Source: Nitrososphaerales archaeon TH1177 (lineage in GTDB: Archaea; Thermoproteota; Nitrososphaeria; Nitrososphaerales; Nitrososphaeraceae). From it: DNA of 5,029 bases. Location: positions 1-5,029 of the forward strand of contig JAATVJ010000223.1 of NCBI GenBank assembly GCA_014523515.1. Direction: 5' to 3'. Positions 1 to 4,553 of this stretch are shown piece by piece (within the stretch, counting starts at the first letter, position 1; each line of letters opens with the position of its first letter). The notes beneath the pieces were generated by a model. The model was not told the origin of the DNA. It did no database searches and saw nothing but the letters and a program-made list of their open reading frames with translations. Both the position numbers and the translations under genes were made by a program.

Positions 1-195
1 CCTTTTTACTTGATTGAGTATATGTTGTGATAGATTATACAATTTTGTTTTATTAGTATTATTCCATTTCTCATTATATATTGAAATTGGTCTAAATTTT
101 GTTTCAACAAAAACGAAATCACTAAGAAATATCAATAATAGATTGATGATGATATTTATAATTTTATTATGATATAACTTGCTTACGTTGTACAC
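1..195 (-). CDS. Partial unidentified protein, runs off left edge
   Basis: On the minus strand a frame stays open from the TAA at 249-247 to the window edge, about 80 codons, which is unlikely by chance at this AT content. There is no ATG; GTG at 195-193 is the best start, giving 65 residues with no stop reached. Residues about 9-25 (NKIINIIINLLLIFL and on) are hydrophobic and could be a signal anchor or membrane helix; after that the protein is polar, with a segment FRPISIYNEKW. I do not recognise a family. The start lies just past the T-tract that follows the neighbouring RskA-like gene, in the same direction. It could be the N-terminus of a membrane or exported protein, a decayed gene, or chance. 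The weak start is the main doubt. Confidence 0.35.
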   Translation of the reverse strand, partial: MYNVSKLYHNKIINIIINLLLIFLSDFVFVETKFRPISIYNEKWNNTNKTKLYNLSQHILNQVKR

Positions 196-248
196 CTCTA
201 GAGTAATAGTAGACCAATTAATTAATAAATTAAAAAAATCTATAAATT

Positions 249-275
249 AAAAAATAAAAAAATAAAAAAAGTTAT
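249..275 (-). terminator. T-tract terminator after the RskA-like gene
   Basis: Directly after the TAA at 278-276, the minus strand has three T-runs (plus strand A-runs at 249-254, 256-260 and 264-270). Oligo-T tracts without a hairpin are the usual intrinsic termination signal in archaea. Confidence 0.6.
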
Positions 276-731
276 TTATTGTCCAAATGGAGTAGGTAAT
301 TCTGTTCCGACAACTACATCAGAGGGCTTCGGATCTGGATCATCAACTGGTTCAGCTGTAACATAAAATACAGAATATGTAAATGGATTAACCATTGTTT
401 GGTTTATAGTAAGTGTGTTATCTTTTTCATCAAATTTCCCTACACTAAGAGCATAACCTGAGGCATCCCCTTTGTCTTCAAACCATCCTTCATATACCTC
501 ACCTTCTGCTGGTGGTTCATTCATTGTAGCAGTTGCCATAACAGTATTAGTTTGAGCATTTAGATCAAGAGTTCCTTTTTTATCTCCACCATACAACTTT
601 CCTGCAGTTGGAGTTGTCAAATCTAAAGATGTTTGCTGTTAAAATACAGTAGTAATAGTAGGACTAGTAACTCCTATACTTAACAGCAGCATTACAATCG
701 ATGATAAAGATAGAATAATAATTGATTTCAT
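276..731 (-). pseudogene. Secreted RskA-C-like (anti-sigma-K factor C-terminal domain-like) protein, interrupted by TAA
   Basis: The native start is probably ATG at 731-729, with a TATA-like TTTAAA about 26 bases upstream. It encodes a signal peptide (MKSIIILSLSSIVMLLLSIG, then VTSPTITTVF), but codon 31 is TAA (641-639). The same frame then runs on to the stop at 278-276. The remaining part carries a domain resembling the C-terminal domain of anti-sigma-K factor RskA: an N-terminal strand region (TNTVMATATMN), YEGWFEDKGDASGYALSVGKF matching the family's 'Y.lWl...g...saG.f' pattern, and YSVFYVTAEPVDDP matching 'vtvEP.gg..~P'. In thaumarchaea such domains occur as stand-alone exported proteins; no sigma-factor role is implied, since archaea lack sigma factors. 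A TTG at 620 could start a 114-residue protein, but without its signal peptide. CAA to TAA is one base change and would restore 151 residues (VFQQQTS). Either a nonsense pseudogene or a sequence error. Confidence 0.7.
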
Positions 732-753
732 TAATTTTCAATAAATTTCTTAG

Positions 754-760
754 TTTAAAT
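754..760 (-). promoter_or_regulatory. TATA-like box for the RskA-like gene
   Basis: Minus-strand ATTTAAA centred near 757 is about 26 bases before the ATG at 731, the spacing expected for a leaderless archaeal transcript. It supports ATG 731, rather than TTG 620, as the original start. Confidence 0.5.
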
Positions 761-797
761 TCTTATCTATCAGGATTAATCTTAATAATTCTATCTT

Positions 798-893
798 AAA
801 AGTAGGACTGGCTCTATATTAGGCAGCACGTCGATAACGAGACGAGGAGCGAAACAGTCTCCTATCAACCATAGCCCCATTAAAATATGAGTA
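798..893 (-). ncRNA. Candidate structured small RNA in a GC-rich island
   Basis: Positions 803-878 are about half G+C, whereas both flanks are strongly AT-rich. Read on the minus strand, TAGG-AG-ACTG-TTTC-GCTC (864-847) can pair with GAGCCAGTCCTA (814-803), forming 12 base pairs with a 2-base and a 4-base bulge on one side. Inside it lies a hairpin CGTC/GACG (844-829). A strong TATA-like ACTTTATAAA (923-914) lies about 25 bases before the predicted start near 893, and a short CTTTT (802-798) follows the closing stem. No known RNA family is recognised. The alternative is coding: the same strand has a 17-codon Arg-rich frame (872-819, MVDRRLFRSSSRYRRAA), open further upstream, which might be the remnant of a gene C-terminus. 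Structure and promoter are seen; the RNA identity is inferred. Confidence 0.35.
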
Positions 894-913
894 CTCAAAT
901 ATAATAATATTAT

Positions 914-923
914 TTTATAAAGT
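914..923 (-). promoter_or_regulatory. TATA-like box upstream of the GC-rich island
   Basis: Minus-strand ACTTTATAAA closely resembles the TCTTTATAAA box before the Ca-loop gene at the right of the window. It lies just after the stop of the zinc-ribbon gene and points into the candidate RNA, so the island may be transcribed independently. Confidence 0.45.
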
Positions 924-935
924 ATTTTATTCTTT

Positions 936-1220
936 TTAATCTAATAGATTTGTAATAGATTCTTTGTGTTGTATTTTATTATTATTTTTATTTCTTAACG
1001 TAAGTTTAAATTTACCATTTCTTGGATTGACTCTTAATTTATAGCCACAACATGGGCAGTATGAACCTCGCCAATAAATGAAAACCTGACAAACTTGACA
1101 GCGTTTTTGCCCTTTCAAATAGCGCATGCCTCCATCTTTAGGTCTCATTGCTTTATGGCGTGAACATATTCCTTTGCACACCATATATATAATACATTCA
1201 CACGGAATCAGTAAAATCAT
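936..1220 (-). CDS. Small zinc-ribbon protein (CxxC...CPCCGYKLR)
   Basis: A 94-residue basic protein with three Cys pairs: C15xxxC19, C41xxC44 and C55-P-C-C58 followed by GYKLRVNPRNGKFK. The C41/C44 and C55/C58 pairs are spaced as in a zinc ribbon, presumably binding one Zn ion; the C15/C19 pair might contribute to a second site. From memory, small proteins with RCQ.C..FI.W.G..CPCCGY.LR..PRN are common in Nitrososphaeria and are uncharacterised; a nucleic-acid or protein-binding role is only inferred. Two starts are possible: ATG at 1220 (94 residues, hydrophobic Cys-containing first 12 residues) or ATG at 1184 (residue 13, MVCKGICSRHK), which I consider more typical of the relatives. TTTAAGTA near 1250-1243 would put the TSS at about 1220. 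The Asn/Lys-rich tail (residues 76-86) looks disordered. Divergent from the receiver fragment to its right. Confidence 0.75.
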   Translation of the reverse strand: MILLIPCECIIYMVCKGICSRHKAMRPKDGGMRYLKGQKRCQVCQVFIYWRGSYCPCCGYKLRVNPRNGKFKLTLRNKNNNKIQHKESITNLLD

Positions 1221-1231
1221 AATAACCTATC

Positions 1232-1243
1232 TATCTATAGATA
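1232..1243. promoter_or_regulatory. 12-base perfect palindrome, possible operator
   Basis: TATCTATAGATA is a perfect inverted repeat lying between the TATA-like sequence and the ATG at 1220 of the zinc-ribbon gene. A dimeric regulator could bind there, but in such AT-rich DNA the palindrome may be chance. Confidence 0.2.
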
Positions 1244-1262
1244 CTTAAAAAAAAGATTAATT

Positions 1263-1282
1263 GTTATTAAATAACTATATTT
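1263..1282. promoter_or_regulatory. Divergent promoter region with palindrome and TATA-like boxes
   Basis: GTTATT-A-AATAAC (1263-1275) is a perfect palindrome around a central A and could act as a TATA box on either strand. The following CTATATTT (1275-1282) is about 26 bases before ATG 1304, the distance for leaderless expression of the receiver fragment. The small divergent spacer (1221-1303) must hold both promoters. Confidence 0.4.
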
Positions 1283-1303
1283 CTAGAGCAATTTGGTTTT
1301 AAA

Positions 1304-1525
1304 ATGTCTGTAATGGATGGATTCAATCTTTACGATAAATTACATAAAATATCAAAAAAAGTTGAAAATACACCAAAAGAATTTAGAGTATGCTTTATGA
1401 CCTCATCCGTCTTAAATTACAAAGTGTTAGCAGAAATACATCCTGAATTTGGAGAAGAATGTTATGTTTCAAAAGAGTTTCCAATAGAAGTTTTTATAAA
1501 ACATGTCAATACTTTAATACATTAA
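1304..1525 (+). pseudogene. Response-regulator receiver domain, C-terminal half only
   Basis: The 73 residues match the second half of a CheY-like receiver domain as seen in thaumarchaeal single-domain regulators. MSVMDGFNLYDKL corresponds to the segment after the phospho-acceptor Asp (usual form D-x-x-M-P-x-M-[ND]-G-[FL]); FRVCFMTSS is strand beta-4 with the conserved Thr/Ser; ECYVSKEFPIEVFIKHV is beta-5 with the invariant Lys and helix alpha-5. A complete receiver is about 120 residues, so the first half, including the acidic pocket and the phospho-acceptor Asp, is missing. Upstream codons in the same frame (ITIFLEQFGFK after a stop) do not resemble a receiver; in another frame the bases just before give NLVL, reminiscent of the beta-3 'DLVLLD', suggesting a small deletion. 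The fragment has a start codon with a TATA-like sequence 26 bases upstream, so a short protein could still be made, but it could not be phosphorylated normally. Confidence 0.7.
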
Positions 1526-1537
1526 TTATATTCTAAT

Positions 1538-1556
1538 AGACAAAAAATTGTCTTTT
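1538..1556 (+). terminator. Hairpin plus T-run terminator after the receiver fragment
   Basis: AGACAA-AAAA-TTGTCT (1538-1553) forms a 6-pair stem with a 4-base loop, followed by TTT, 12 bases after the TAA. It resembles a bacterial-type intrinsic terminator and is the clearest one in the window. Confidence 0.5.
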
Positions 1557-1603
1557 AACTTCTTTGGATTTTAGCGCAAAGTAAAAGTTTTGATAAGAAG
1601 TTA
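1556..1603. repeat. Inverted repeat TAACTTCTT / AAGAAGTTA
   Basis: The 9-base arms 1556-1564 and 1595-1603 are perfect reverse complements with a 30-base spacer. It could be a transcript stem or the trace of an inserted element; no transposase fragment is visible beside it. Confidence 0.35.
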
Positions 1604-1739
1604 TGTTTGATGATTTCTTCAAATGTGTTTGTAATAATATTTTGTTGGTAACTTGGTTTTGCTGTTCTTGTAGTTGATGGTTATCGTTAGAAATATCCAA
1701 TATCACAACTATCTAAGCAAATATCACCTATAAAAATGG

Positions 1740-1785
1740 TCAAATTTGACTCGGGTTCGGTGGTATCGTATAGAAATTTCTATAC
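1740..1785 (+). repeat. Structured dispersed motif, copy 1
   Basis: A 25-base core (1740-1764) containing TCGGGTTCGGTGGT is followed by exactly 3 bases and then the 18-base perfect palindrome GTATAGAAATTTCTATAC (1768-1785). The core matches copy 2 (4290-4314) at 22 of 25 positions, while the 18-base hairpin has a different sequence but the same length and distance. The start of this copy also holds a palindrome GTCAAATTTGAC (1739-1750). GGGTTCG recalls a tRNA T-loop, but no tRNA fold can be built. It lies between the 3' ends of two convergent genes. Function unknown; possibly an RNA processing or termination element, or the end of a small mobile element. Confidence 0.55.
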
Positions 1786-1821
1786 AATTCCTATTTTTAT
1801 AAATTGTAAATCTATTAAAAT

Positions 1822-1833
1822 AATAAAAAAAAT
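1822..1833 (-). terminator. T-tract after the acidic Cys protein gene
   Basis: Immediately after the stop at 1836-1834, the minus strand has an 8-base T-run (plus-strand A-run 1825-1832) followed by more T-rich sequence. It is a typical archaeal T-tract terminator. Confidence 0.5.
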
Positions 1834-2217
1834 TTAATCTTCTTCTACATCTTCCTCTTCTTTTTCAAATTCATCTTCAAAATCTGTTTCATCTTTATCA
1901 TCTTCAAATTTGCATTTACCATTATCCCATTCTCCTCCCTTATCTTTACATTCCTCTTTAACATCTTCAAAAGATTTGCCATATCCTTTGCATATTTCTC
2001 CATACTTTTTTATAGCTTGTGGGTCATTGCACAAAGCACCTTGATTATATGTCTTTTCTTTATATTTTTCTCTATAAAATTTATTTTCATAATCATCCTC
2101 ATCTGTATCTTTAAAATAACTGTTTATTGATACAGTTGCAGTTATTGTTGATGTTACAAGTAATATGGCTGAAAAAAGTAATGATATTGTTAATATGATA
2201 TATTTTTCTTTAATCAT
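1834..2217 (-). CDS. Exported/membrane-anchored acidic protein with four cysteines
   Basis: A 127-residue protein. Residues 7-29 (IILTISLLFSAILLVTST and on) are a signal peptide or N-terminal anchor; there is no clear cleavage site, so anchoring is plausible. The outside part has four Cys (63, 76, 90, 102), which could form two disulfides; the last two are in CKDKGGEWDNGKC, a C-x(n)-GG-[EK]-W-x-x-x-x-C pattern that I recall from other uncharacterised thaumarchaeal secreted proteins. Residues 105-127 are almost entirely Asp/Glu (13 or more acidic residues), suggesting disorder or metal binding. The ATG at 2217 has TTAATTATT about 27 bases upstream (2249-2241), suggesting a leaderless mRNA. It is a single gene, convergent with the receiver fragment. 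Function unknown. Confidence 0.7.
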   Translation of the reverse strand: MIKEKYIILTISLLFSAILLVTSTITATVSINSYFKDTDEDDYENKFYREKYKEKTYNQGALCNDPQAIKKYGEICKGYGKSFEDVKEECKDKGGEWDNGKCKFEDDKDETDFEDEFEKEEEDVEED

Positions 2218-2310
2218 TATAATATAATATTAATATGAAAAATAATTAACCTTTTCAATTATATGTACTATTCATATTTTAGAATTTAATAGATGCACGT
2301 TGGGGGATAT

Positions 2311-2320
2311 AATCTTTATA
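2311..2320 (+). promoter_or_regulatory. Orphan TATA-like box
   Basis: AATCTTTATA followed by RACARTRA is shared with the promoter at 4521-4538. A leaderless transcript from here would start near ATG 2344, which has only 14 codons. It may drive a short RNA or be a relic. Confidence 0.35.
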
Positions 2321-2344
2321 GACAGTAAGATTCTAATACAAACA

Positions 2345-2375
2345 TGTATTTAGCCATTATTATTAGAAACTTATT
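2345..2375 (+). repeat. 31-base direct repeat, left copy
   Basis: Matches 2886-2916 at 29 of 31 positions (TGTATTTAGC, two mismatches, then TTATTATTAGAAACTTATT). In both copies the frame reads YLA[I/F]IIRNLF, which could reflect duplicated starts of the same gene or simply the repeat. Confidence 0.55.
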
Positions 2376-2602
2376 CAATTTCTCTTAAGAGTCAAAAGTA
2401 GAGGGCTATCCGTCATTGAGCATAAGGTGTTGGTAAGTGACTTGTATTCGTGAGACTAAAAATCTTTCTGGTAAGTGTAAGAATAGAGAATATTGGATAT
2501 AGAAAATGTATAGAGAAACCATGACATATAGAGAATATAGTGACTTAAATGAATTATAGGAAAATACTTCTTATCTTTGAATAGCCCTAATGAATATACA
2601 AT

Positions 2603-2779
2603 ATGAAACTGGAAAATGCAAAAAAGTCCTTTATTAGAAGTATAACCTGTGGCAAAAATGAAAATTATTTGAATATTTCAATTCCAAGACCACTAGCTGG
2701 AAGGCTCCAACTAACCCATAACGATTATCTGAAAATTTATTTAGACGAGACAAACAATTTAGTCTTTGAAAAATTATAG
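2603..2779 (+). CDS. Small AbrB/MazE/SpoVT-like DNA-binding domain protein
   Basis: A 58-residue frame from ATG 2603 to TAG 2777-2779, short and inside an otherwise stop-rich stretch. Residues 8-58 fit the swapped-hairpin AbrB fold: SFIRSITCGKNENYLNISIPR, then PLAGRLQLTHNDYLKIYLD and a final strand NLVFEKL. This matches the family pattern 'itk.g..y.vtIPkelaerLgik.GdyvkV......liiek'. Such proteins are dimeric DNA binders, either regulators or antitoxins of PIN-type toxins. No toxin gene is next to it, so a solo regulator is more likely. A stop lies 12 bases upstream in frame, so this start is the only ATG. No convincing TATA box is seen at 26 bases (a weak CTTATCTTT lies near 2569-2577). It is bracketed by the 31-base direct repeat. 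Confidence 0.6.
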   Translation: MKLENAKKSFIRSITCGKNENYLNISIPRPLAGRLQLTHNDYLKIYLDETNNLVFEKL

Positions 2780-2885
2780 GTTTGGTTATAAAATTTGAGC
2801 AATAATTCAATCAGAGATAAAACTAACTAAAGAATCACTGATAGCGGTGCTAAAATAAGAGTCTATTGTAGAGATACTACCATCT

Positions 2886-2916
2886 TGTATTTAGCTTTTA
2901 TTATTAGAAACTTATT
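2886..2916 (+). repeat. 31-base direct repeat, right copy
   Basis: Partner of 2345-2375, 541 bases apart in the same orientation. The two copies enclose the AbrB-like gene and about 100 bases after it. No target-site duplication or transposase is visible, so a segmental duplication is as likely as an insertion. Confidence 0.55.
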
Positions 2917-2928
2917 TTAAAATAGTTC

Positions 2929-2971
2929 ATTATTTTGTCAGAAAATAATAAAAAATAAAACAATAAAGACG
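2929..2971 (-). terminator. T-rich 3' region after the two-helix protein gene
   Basis: After the stop at 2974-2972 the minus strand is T-rich (TTTTATTTTTT), followed by an 8-base-pair hairpin with a 5-base loop (2929-2949, ATTATTTT/AAAATAAT). The T-run precedes the hairpin, so the T-tract rather than the hairpin is the likely termination signal. Confidence 0.4.
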
Positions 2972-3210
2972 TTATTTCTTAGACATGGGACAAATAATTA
3001 TTCCTACCAACGTAAACGACCCAATAATTACAGCAACAAATACCATATCTGCTACTGATGCTAATGATTTTCCTACTACTCCTGTAAATATTGAATAAAT
3101 AAGGATAATAAATCCAATCAATACAAATAGCCCTAAAATTATGGATTTAATTTCGTCATTTTGTATATCTCTTTATAATCTTTAGCTTTGTTAGATGTAT
3201 TTTCAGCCAT
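2972..3210 (-). pseudogene. Two-helix small membrane protein, frameshifted
   Basis: ATG at 3210 begins MAENTSNKAKDYKE, then the frame soon ends (TAA after 23 codons). One base short of frame, the sequence continues as DIQNDEIKSIILGLFVLIGF... to MSKK and a TAA at 2974-2972. Joining the frames near 3170-3171 with one added base gives 79 residues: a polar N-terminus, two hydrophobic helices (SIILGLFVLIGFIILIYSIF and MVFVAVIIGSFTLVGIIIC) with a short connector GVVGKSLASVAD, and a Lys-ending tail. The 239-base length is one short of 80 codons. No family is recognised; it looks like the small two-TM proteins common in Nitrososphaeria. The second part has no good start of its own, so this is either a recent frameshift pseudogene or a one-base sequence error. 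Divergent from the PsbP-like gene. Confidence 0.6.
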
Positions 3211-3337
3211 TGCCAATAAATTATATTTAATAATATAAAAACAATTTTAGACTTATCATAACCAAGATAATTATTATAAATATTGTAACTAAACGAAAAG
3301 AATAACTAATAGTACTATAGTAAAAGATGTTATAAAA

Positions 3338-4246
3338 TTGAATTCAAGAAAATTTCATCTTAATCTTAAGTATGGAATTACTATATTATTAGCATTAGTG
3401 GTAGTAATAATTTCCGGGTCAAATTATGTATATGGACAAGGTCTATCAAGCAATGACAATTCTATGGTTTCTGACCTAGAACCTAATTTTGAATTACCTT
3501 CTGACTCAGATTCACTCTCTACTGAATTTATGTCCAATCTTCAAAATTTTACTAATCTATCTAAATTTGACTCTTCAACCGATTTTGAAATACCTCAATT
3601 TTATTTTCCTGACGTAAATGGTACATATATTGATTCTGATATAGGCTATCAAATTGACCTTCCAAAAGGTTGGAAAGGAAAACAGATGAACTTTATGATG
3701 AATATGGTATTTGCGTCTCCAGAAGAAATTAATCTTGAGGAGATTGAAGAGCCAGGAACTATCATGACTATTTCTGGACTGGACAAGGAATATTTTGATA
3801 TGTTAGCAGATTTAACTCAATCACAAAGCTTTGGAGAAGGTTTAAATGAAGAATTAGCAGCCGGAATCGAAGATGATGAACAGTTTTTGCAAGATAGTGA
3901 CACTCTTAGTAATCCTACATCCGATAGTATCATGGATTCATGCAACGACTTTCAAACAGAACCTATTACTATTAATGGTATTAGTGCAGAACAAATAACG
4001 GCTGATTGTATTGATGAAAATGGAGTAAATACAAAGGCAAAGGTATATGCATTTGCAACTTCTGATGACTCTATTATTTTAACTTCATTCTATAGTAACT
4101 CTAATAATGAATATAATCAATATCTGCCTCTTTTTGAAGAATCTGTAAAAACAATAAAAATTACAACTCCTGGTGATATTGCTAAATCAGAAATGTACAA
4201 AAAATACAAGGAAATGGAATTGCAATCAAATAAGACGATAAGCTAA
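3338..4246 (+). CDS. Secreted PsbP-like protein
   Basis: A 302-residue exported protein. Residues 1-33 form a signal peptide: basic MNSRKFHLNLKYG, hydrophobic ITILLALVVVIISG, and a likely cut after SNYVYG. Residues 34-92 are a Ser/Asp/Asn-rich linker. Residues about 96-277 resemble the PsbP-like fold found in many thaumarchaeal secreted proteins: YIDSDIGYQIDLPKGWKG at the first strands (compare 'y.d...gf.i.~P.gW') and a final helix YLPLFEESVKTIKI. Between them are an acidic insert (residues 165-200) and two Cys (202, 224) that may form a disulfide. A short charged helix ends the protein. No photosynthetic role applies; the function in archaea is unknown. The start is TTG: no in-frame ATG or GTG exists between the upstream stop (3290) and the signal peptide. 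ATTATTATAAA (3270-3280) may be the TATA region, giving a short leader. A T-tract follows. Confidence 0.75.
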   Translation: MNSRKFHLNLKYGITILLALVVVIISGSNYVYGQGLSSNDNSMVSDLEPNFELPSDSDSLSTEFMSNLQNFTNLSKFDSSTDFEIPQFYFPDVNGTYIDSDIGYQIDLPKGWKGKQMNFMMNMVFASPEEINLEEIEEPGTIMTISGLDKEYFDMLADLTQSQSFGEGLNEELAAGIEDDEQFLQDSDTLSNPTSDSIMDSCNDFQTEPITINGISAEQITADCIDENGVNTKAKVYAFATSDDSIILTSFYSNSNNEYNQYLPLFEESVKTIKITTPGDIAKSEMYKKYKEMELQSNKTIS

Positions 4247-4252
4247 ATAACA

Positions 4253-4279
4253 ATTTTTTTCTCATTTTTTATTTTTTTA
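4253..4279 (+). terminator. T-tract terminator after the PsbP-like gene
   Basis: Three T-runs (7, 6 and 7 bases) beginning within ten bases of the TAA form a strong archaeal intrinsic termination signal. It lies before the structured motif, so most transcripts may end before reaching that motif. Confidence 0.6.
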
Positions 4280-4289
4280 ATATACTTAC

Positions 4290-4335
4290 TCAAATTTCAT
4301 TCGGGTTCGATGGTCTTGAGGTCATTTTTGACCTC
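4290..4335 (+). repeat. Structured dispersed motif, copy 2
   Basis: The core 4290-4314, containing TCGGGTTCGATGGT, is followed by 3 bases and the hairpin GAGGTCA-TTTT-TGACCTC (4318-4335, seven perfect pairs). Copy 1 has the same core (22/25), the same 3-base gap and an 18-base hairpin of unrelated sequence. Conserved unpaired core with changed but still paired stems is what a structured RNA or protein-bound element would show. It lies about 45 bases after the PsbP-like stop. Confidence 0.55.
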
Positions 4336-4522
4336 ATTTCAAAAATTTCATTATTTAATTATTTAATTCAATTGTAATAATTACTATTTTTTATTATAAA
4401 TTTATAAAAATAGAAATAGTAGAAGAAAATAAAAATGAGCCATTCTCTTTATATTTTAATCTATCATCACGGAAACCATCCTCCATAATTTTTACTAATC
4501 CTAAATCACTCTAAATAGAGAA

Positions 4523-4532
4523 TCTTTATAAA
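4523..4532 (+). promoter_or_regulatory. TATA box of the Ca-loop gene
   Basis: TCTTTATAAA centred near 4528 is 26 bases before ATG 4554, the expected position for a leaderless archaeal mRNA. It is the best-formed promoter in the window. Confidence 0.65.
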
Positions 4533-4553
4533 CAATGAATGTAGGGTGTCCAT

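Larger units (their letters stand above)
1526..1833. other. Intergenic region between convergent genes
   Basis: Contains a terminator hairpin (1538-1556), an inverted repeat (1556-1603), the structured motif (1740-1785), and T-tracts ending the right-hand gene. A minus-strand frame from GTG 1706 to TAG 1533 is open for 57 codons (Gln/Asn/Lys-rich, ending KEVKRQFFVY) but has no ATG, no recognised family and overlaps the hairpin and inverted repeat, so I do not annotate it as a gene. Confidence 0.5.
2218..2602. other. Non-coding stretch with an orphan promoter and short repeats
   Basis: All frames are closed by frequent stops. It holds the promoter of the acidic protein (minus, near 2241-2249), a plus-strand TATA-like AATCTTTATA (2311-2320) located 24-33 bases before ATG 2344, which opens only a 14-codon frame (MYLAIIIRNLFNFS), the left copy of a 31-base direct repeat, and four close variants of TATAGARAA between 2482 and 2536. 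The 2311-2330 sequence resembles the promoter of the Ca-loop gene at 4521-4538, so this may be the preserved promoter of a lost gene. Confidence 0.45.
4247..4553. other. Intergenic region after the PsbP-like gene
   Basis: Holds the T-tract terminator (4253-4279), the second structured motif (4290-4335), AT-rich sequence, and the promoter of the Ca-loop gene (4523-4532). A minus-strand frame near 4500-4392 (about 37 codons, LGLVKIMEDGFRDDRLKYKE) has no recognised match and is not called. Confidence 0.5.

Noticed and set aside
639..641. Recoding of the in-frame stop in the RskA-like gene
   Set aside because: The codon is TAA, not the TAG used for pyrrolysine, and no recoding structure is seen next to it.
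1533..1706. Minus-strand frame of 57 codons from GTG
   Set aside because: Open length is mildly unusual, but there is no ATG, promoter or recognised family, and it overlaps a terminator hairpin and an inverted repeat.
1748..1767. GGGTTCG as a tRNA T-arm
   Set aside because: The flanking bases do not pair into a T-stem, and no acceptor, D or anticodon arm can be placed at either copy.
2482..2536. Repeated TATAGARAA as a CRISPR or iteron array
   Set aside because: Units are short, imperfect and irregularly spaced, which is expected in AT-rich DNA.
4461..4476. GTGATGA on the minus strand as a C box of a C/D sRNA
   Set aside because: No D box (CTGA) or D'/C' pair at a suitable distance.
4392..4500. 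Minus-strand frame with LGLVKIMEDGFRDDRLKYKE
   Set aside because: Only about 37 codons, with no recognisable family and no clear promoter; could be chance or a remnant.
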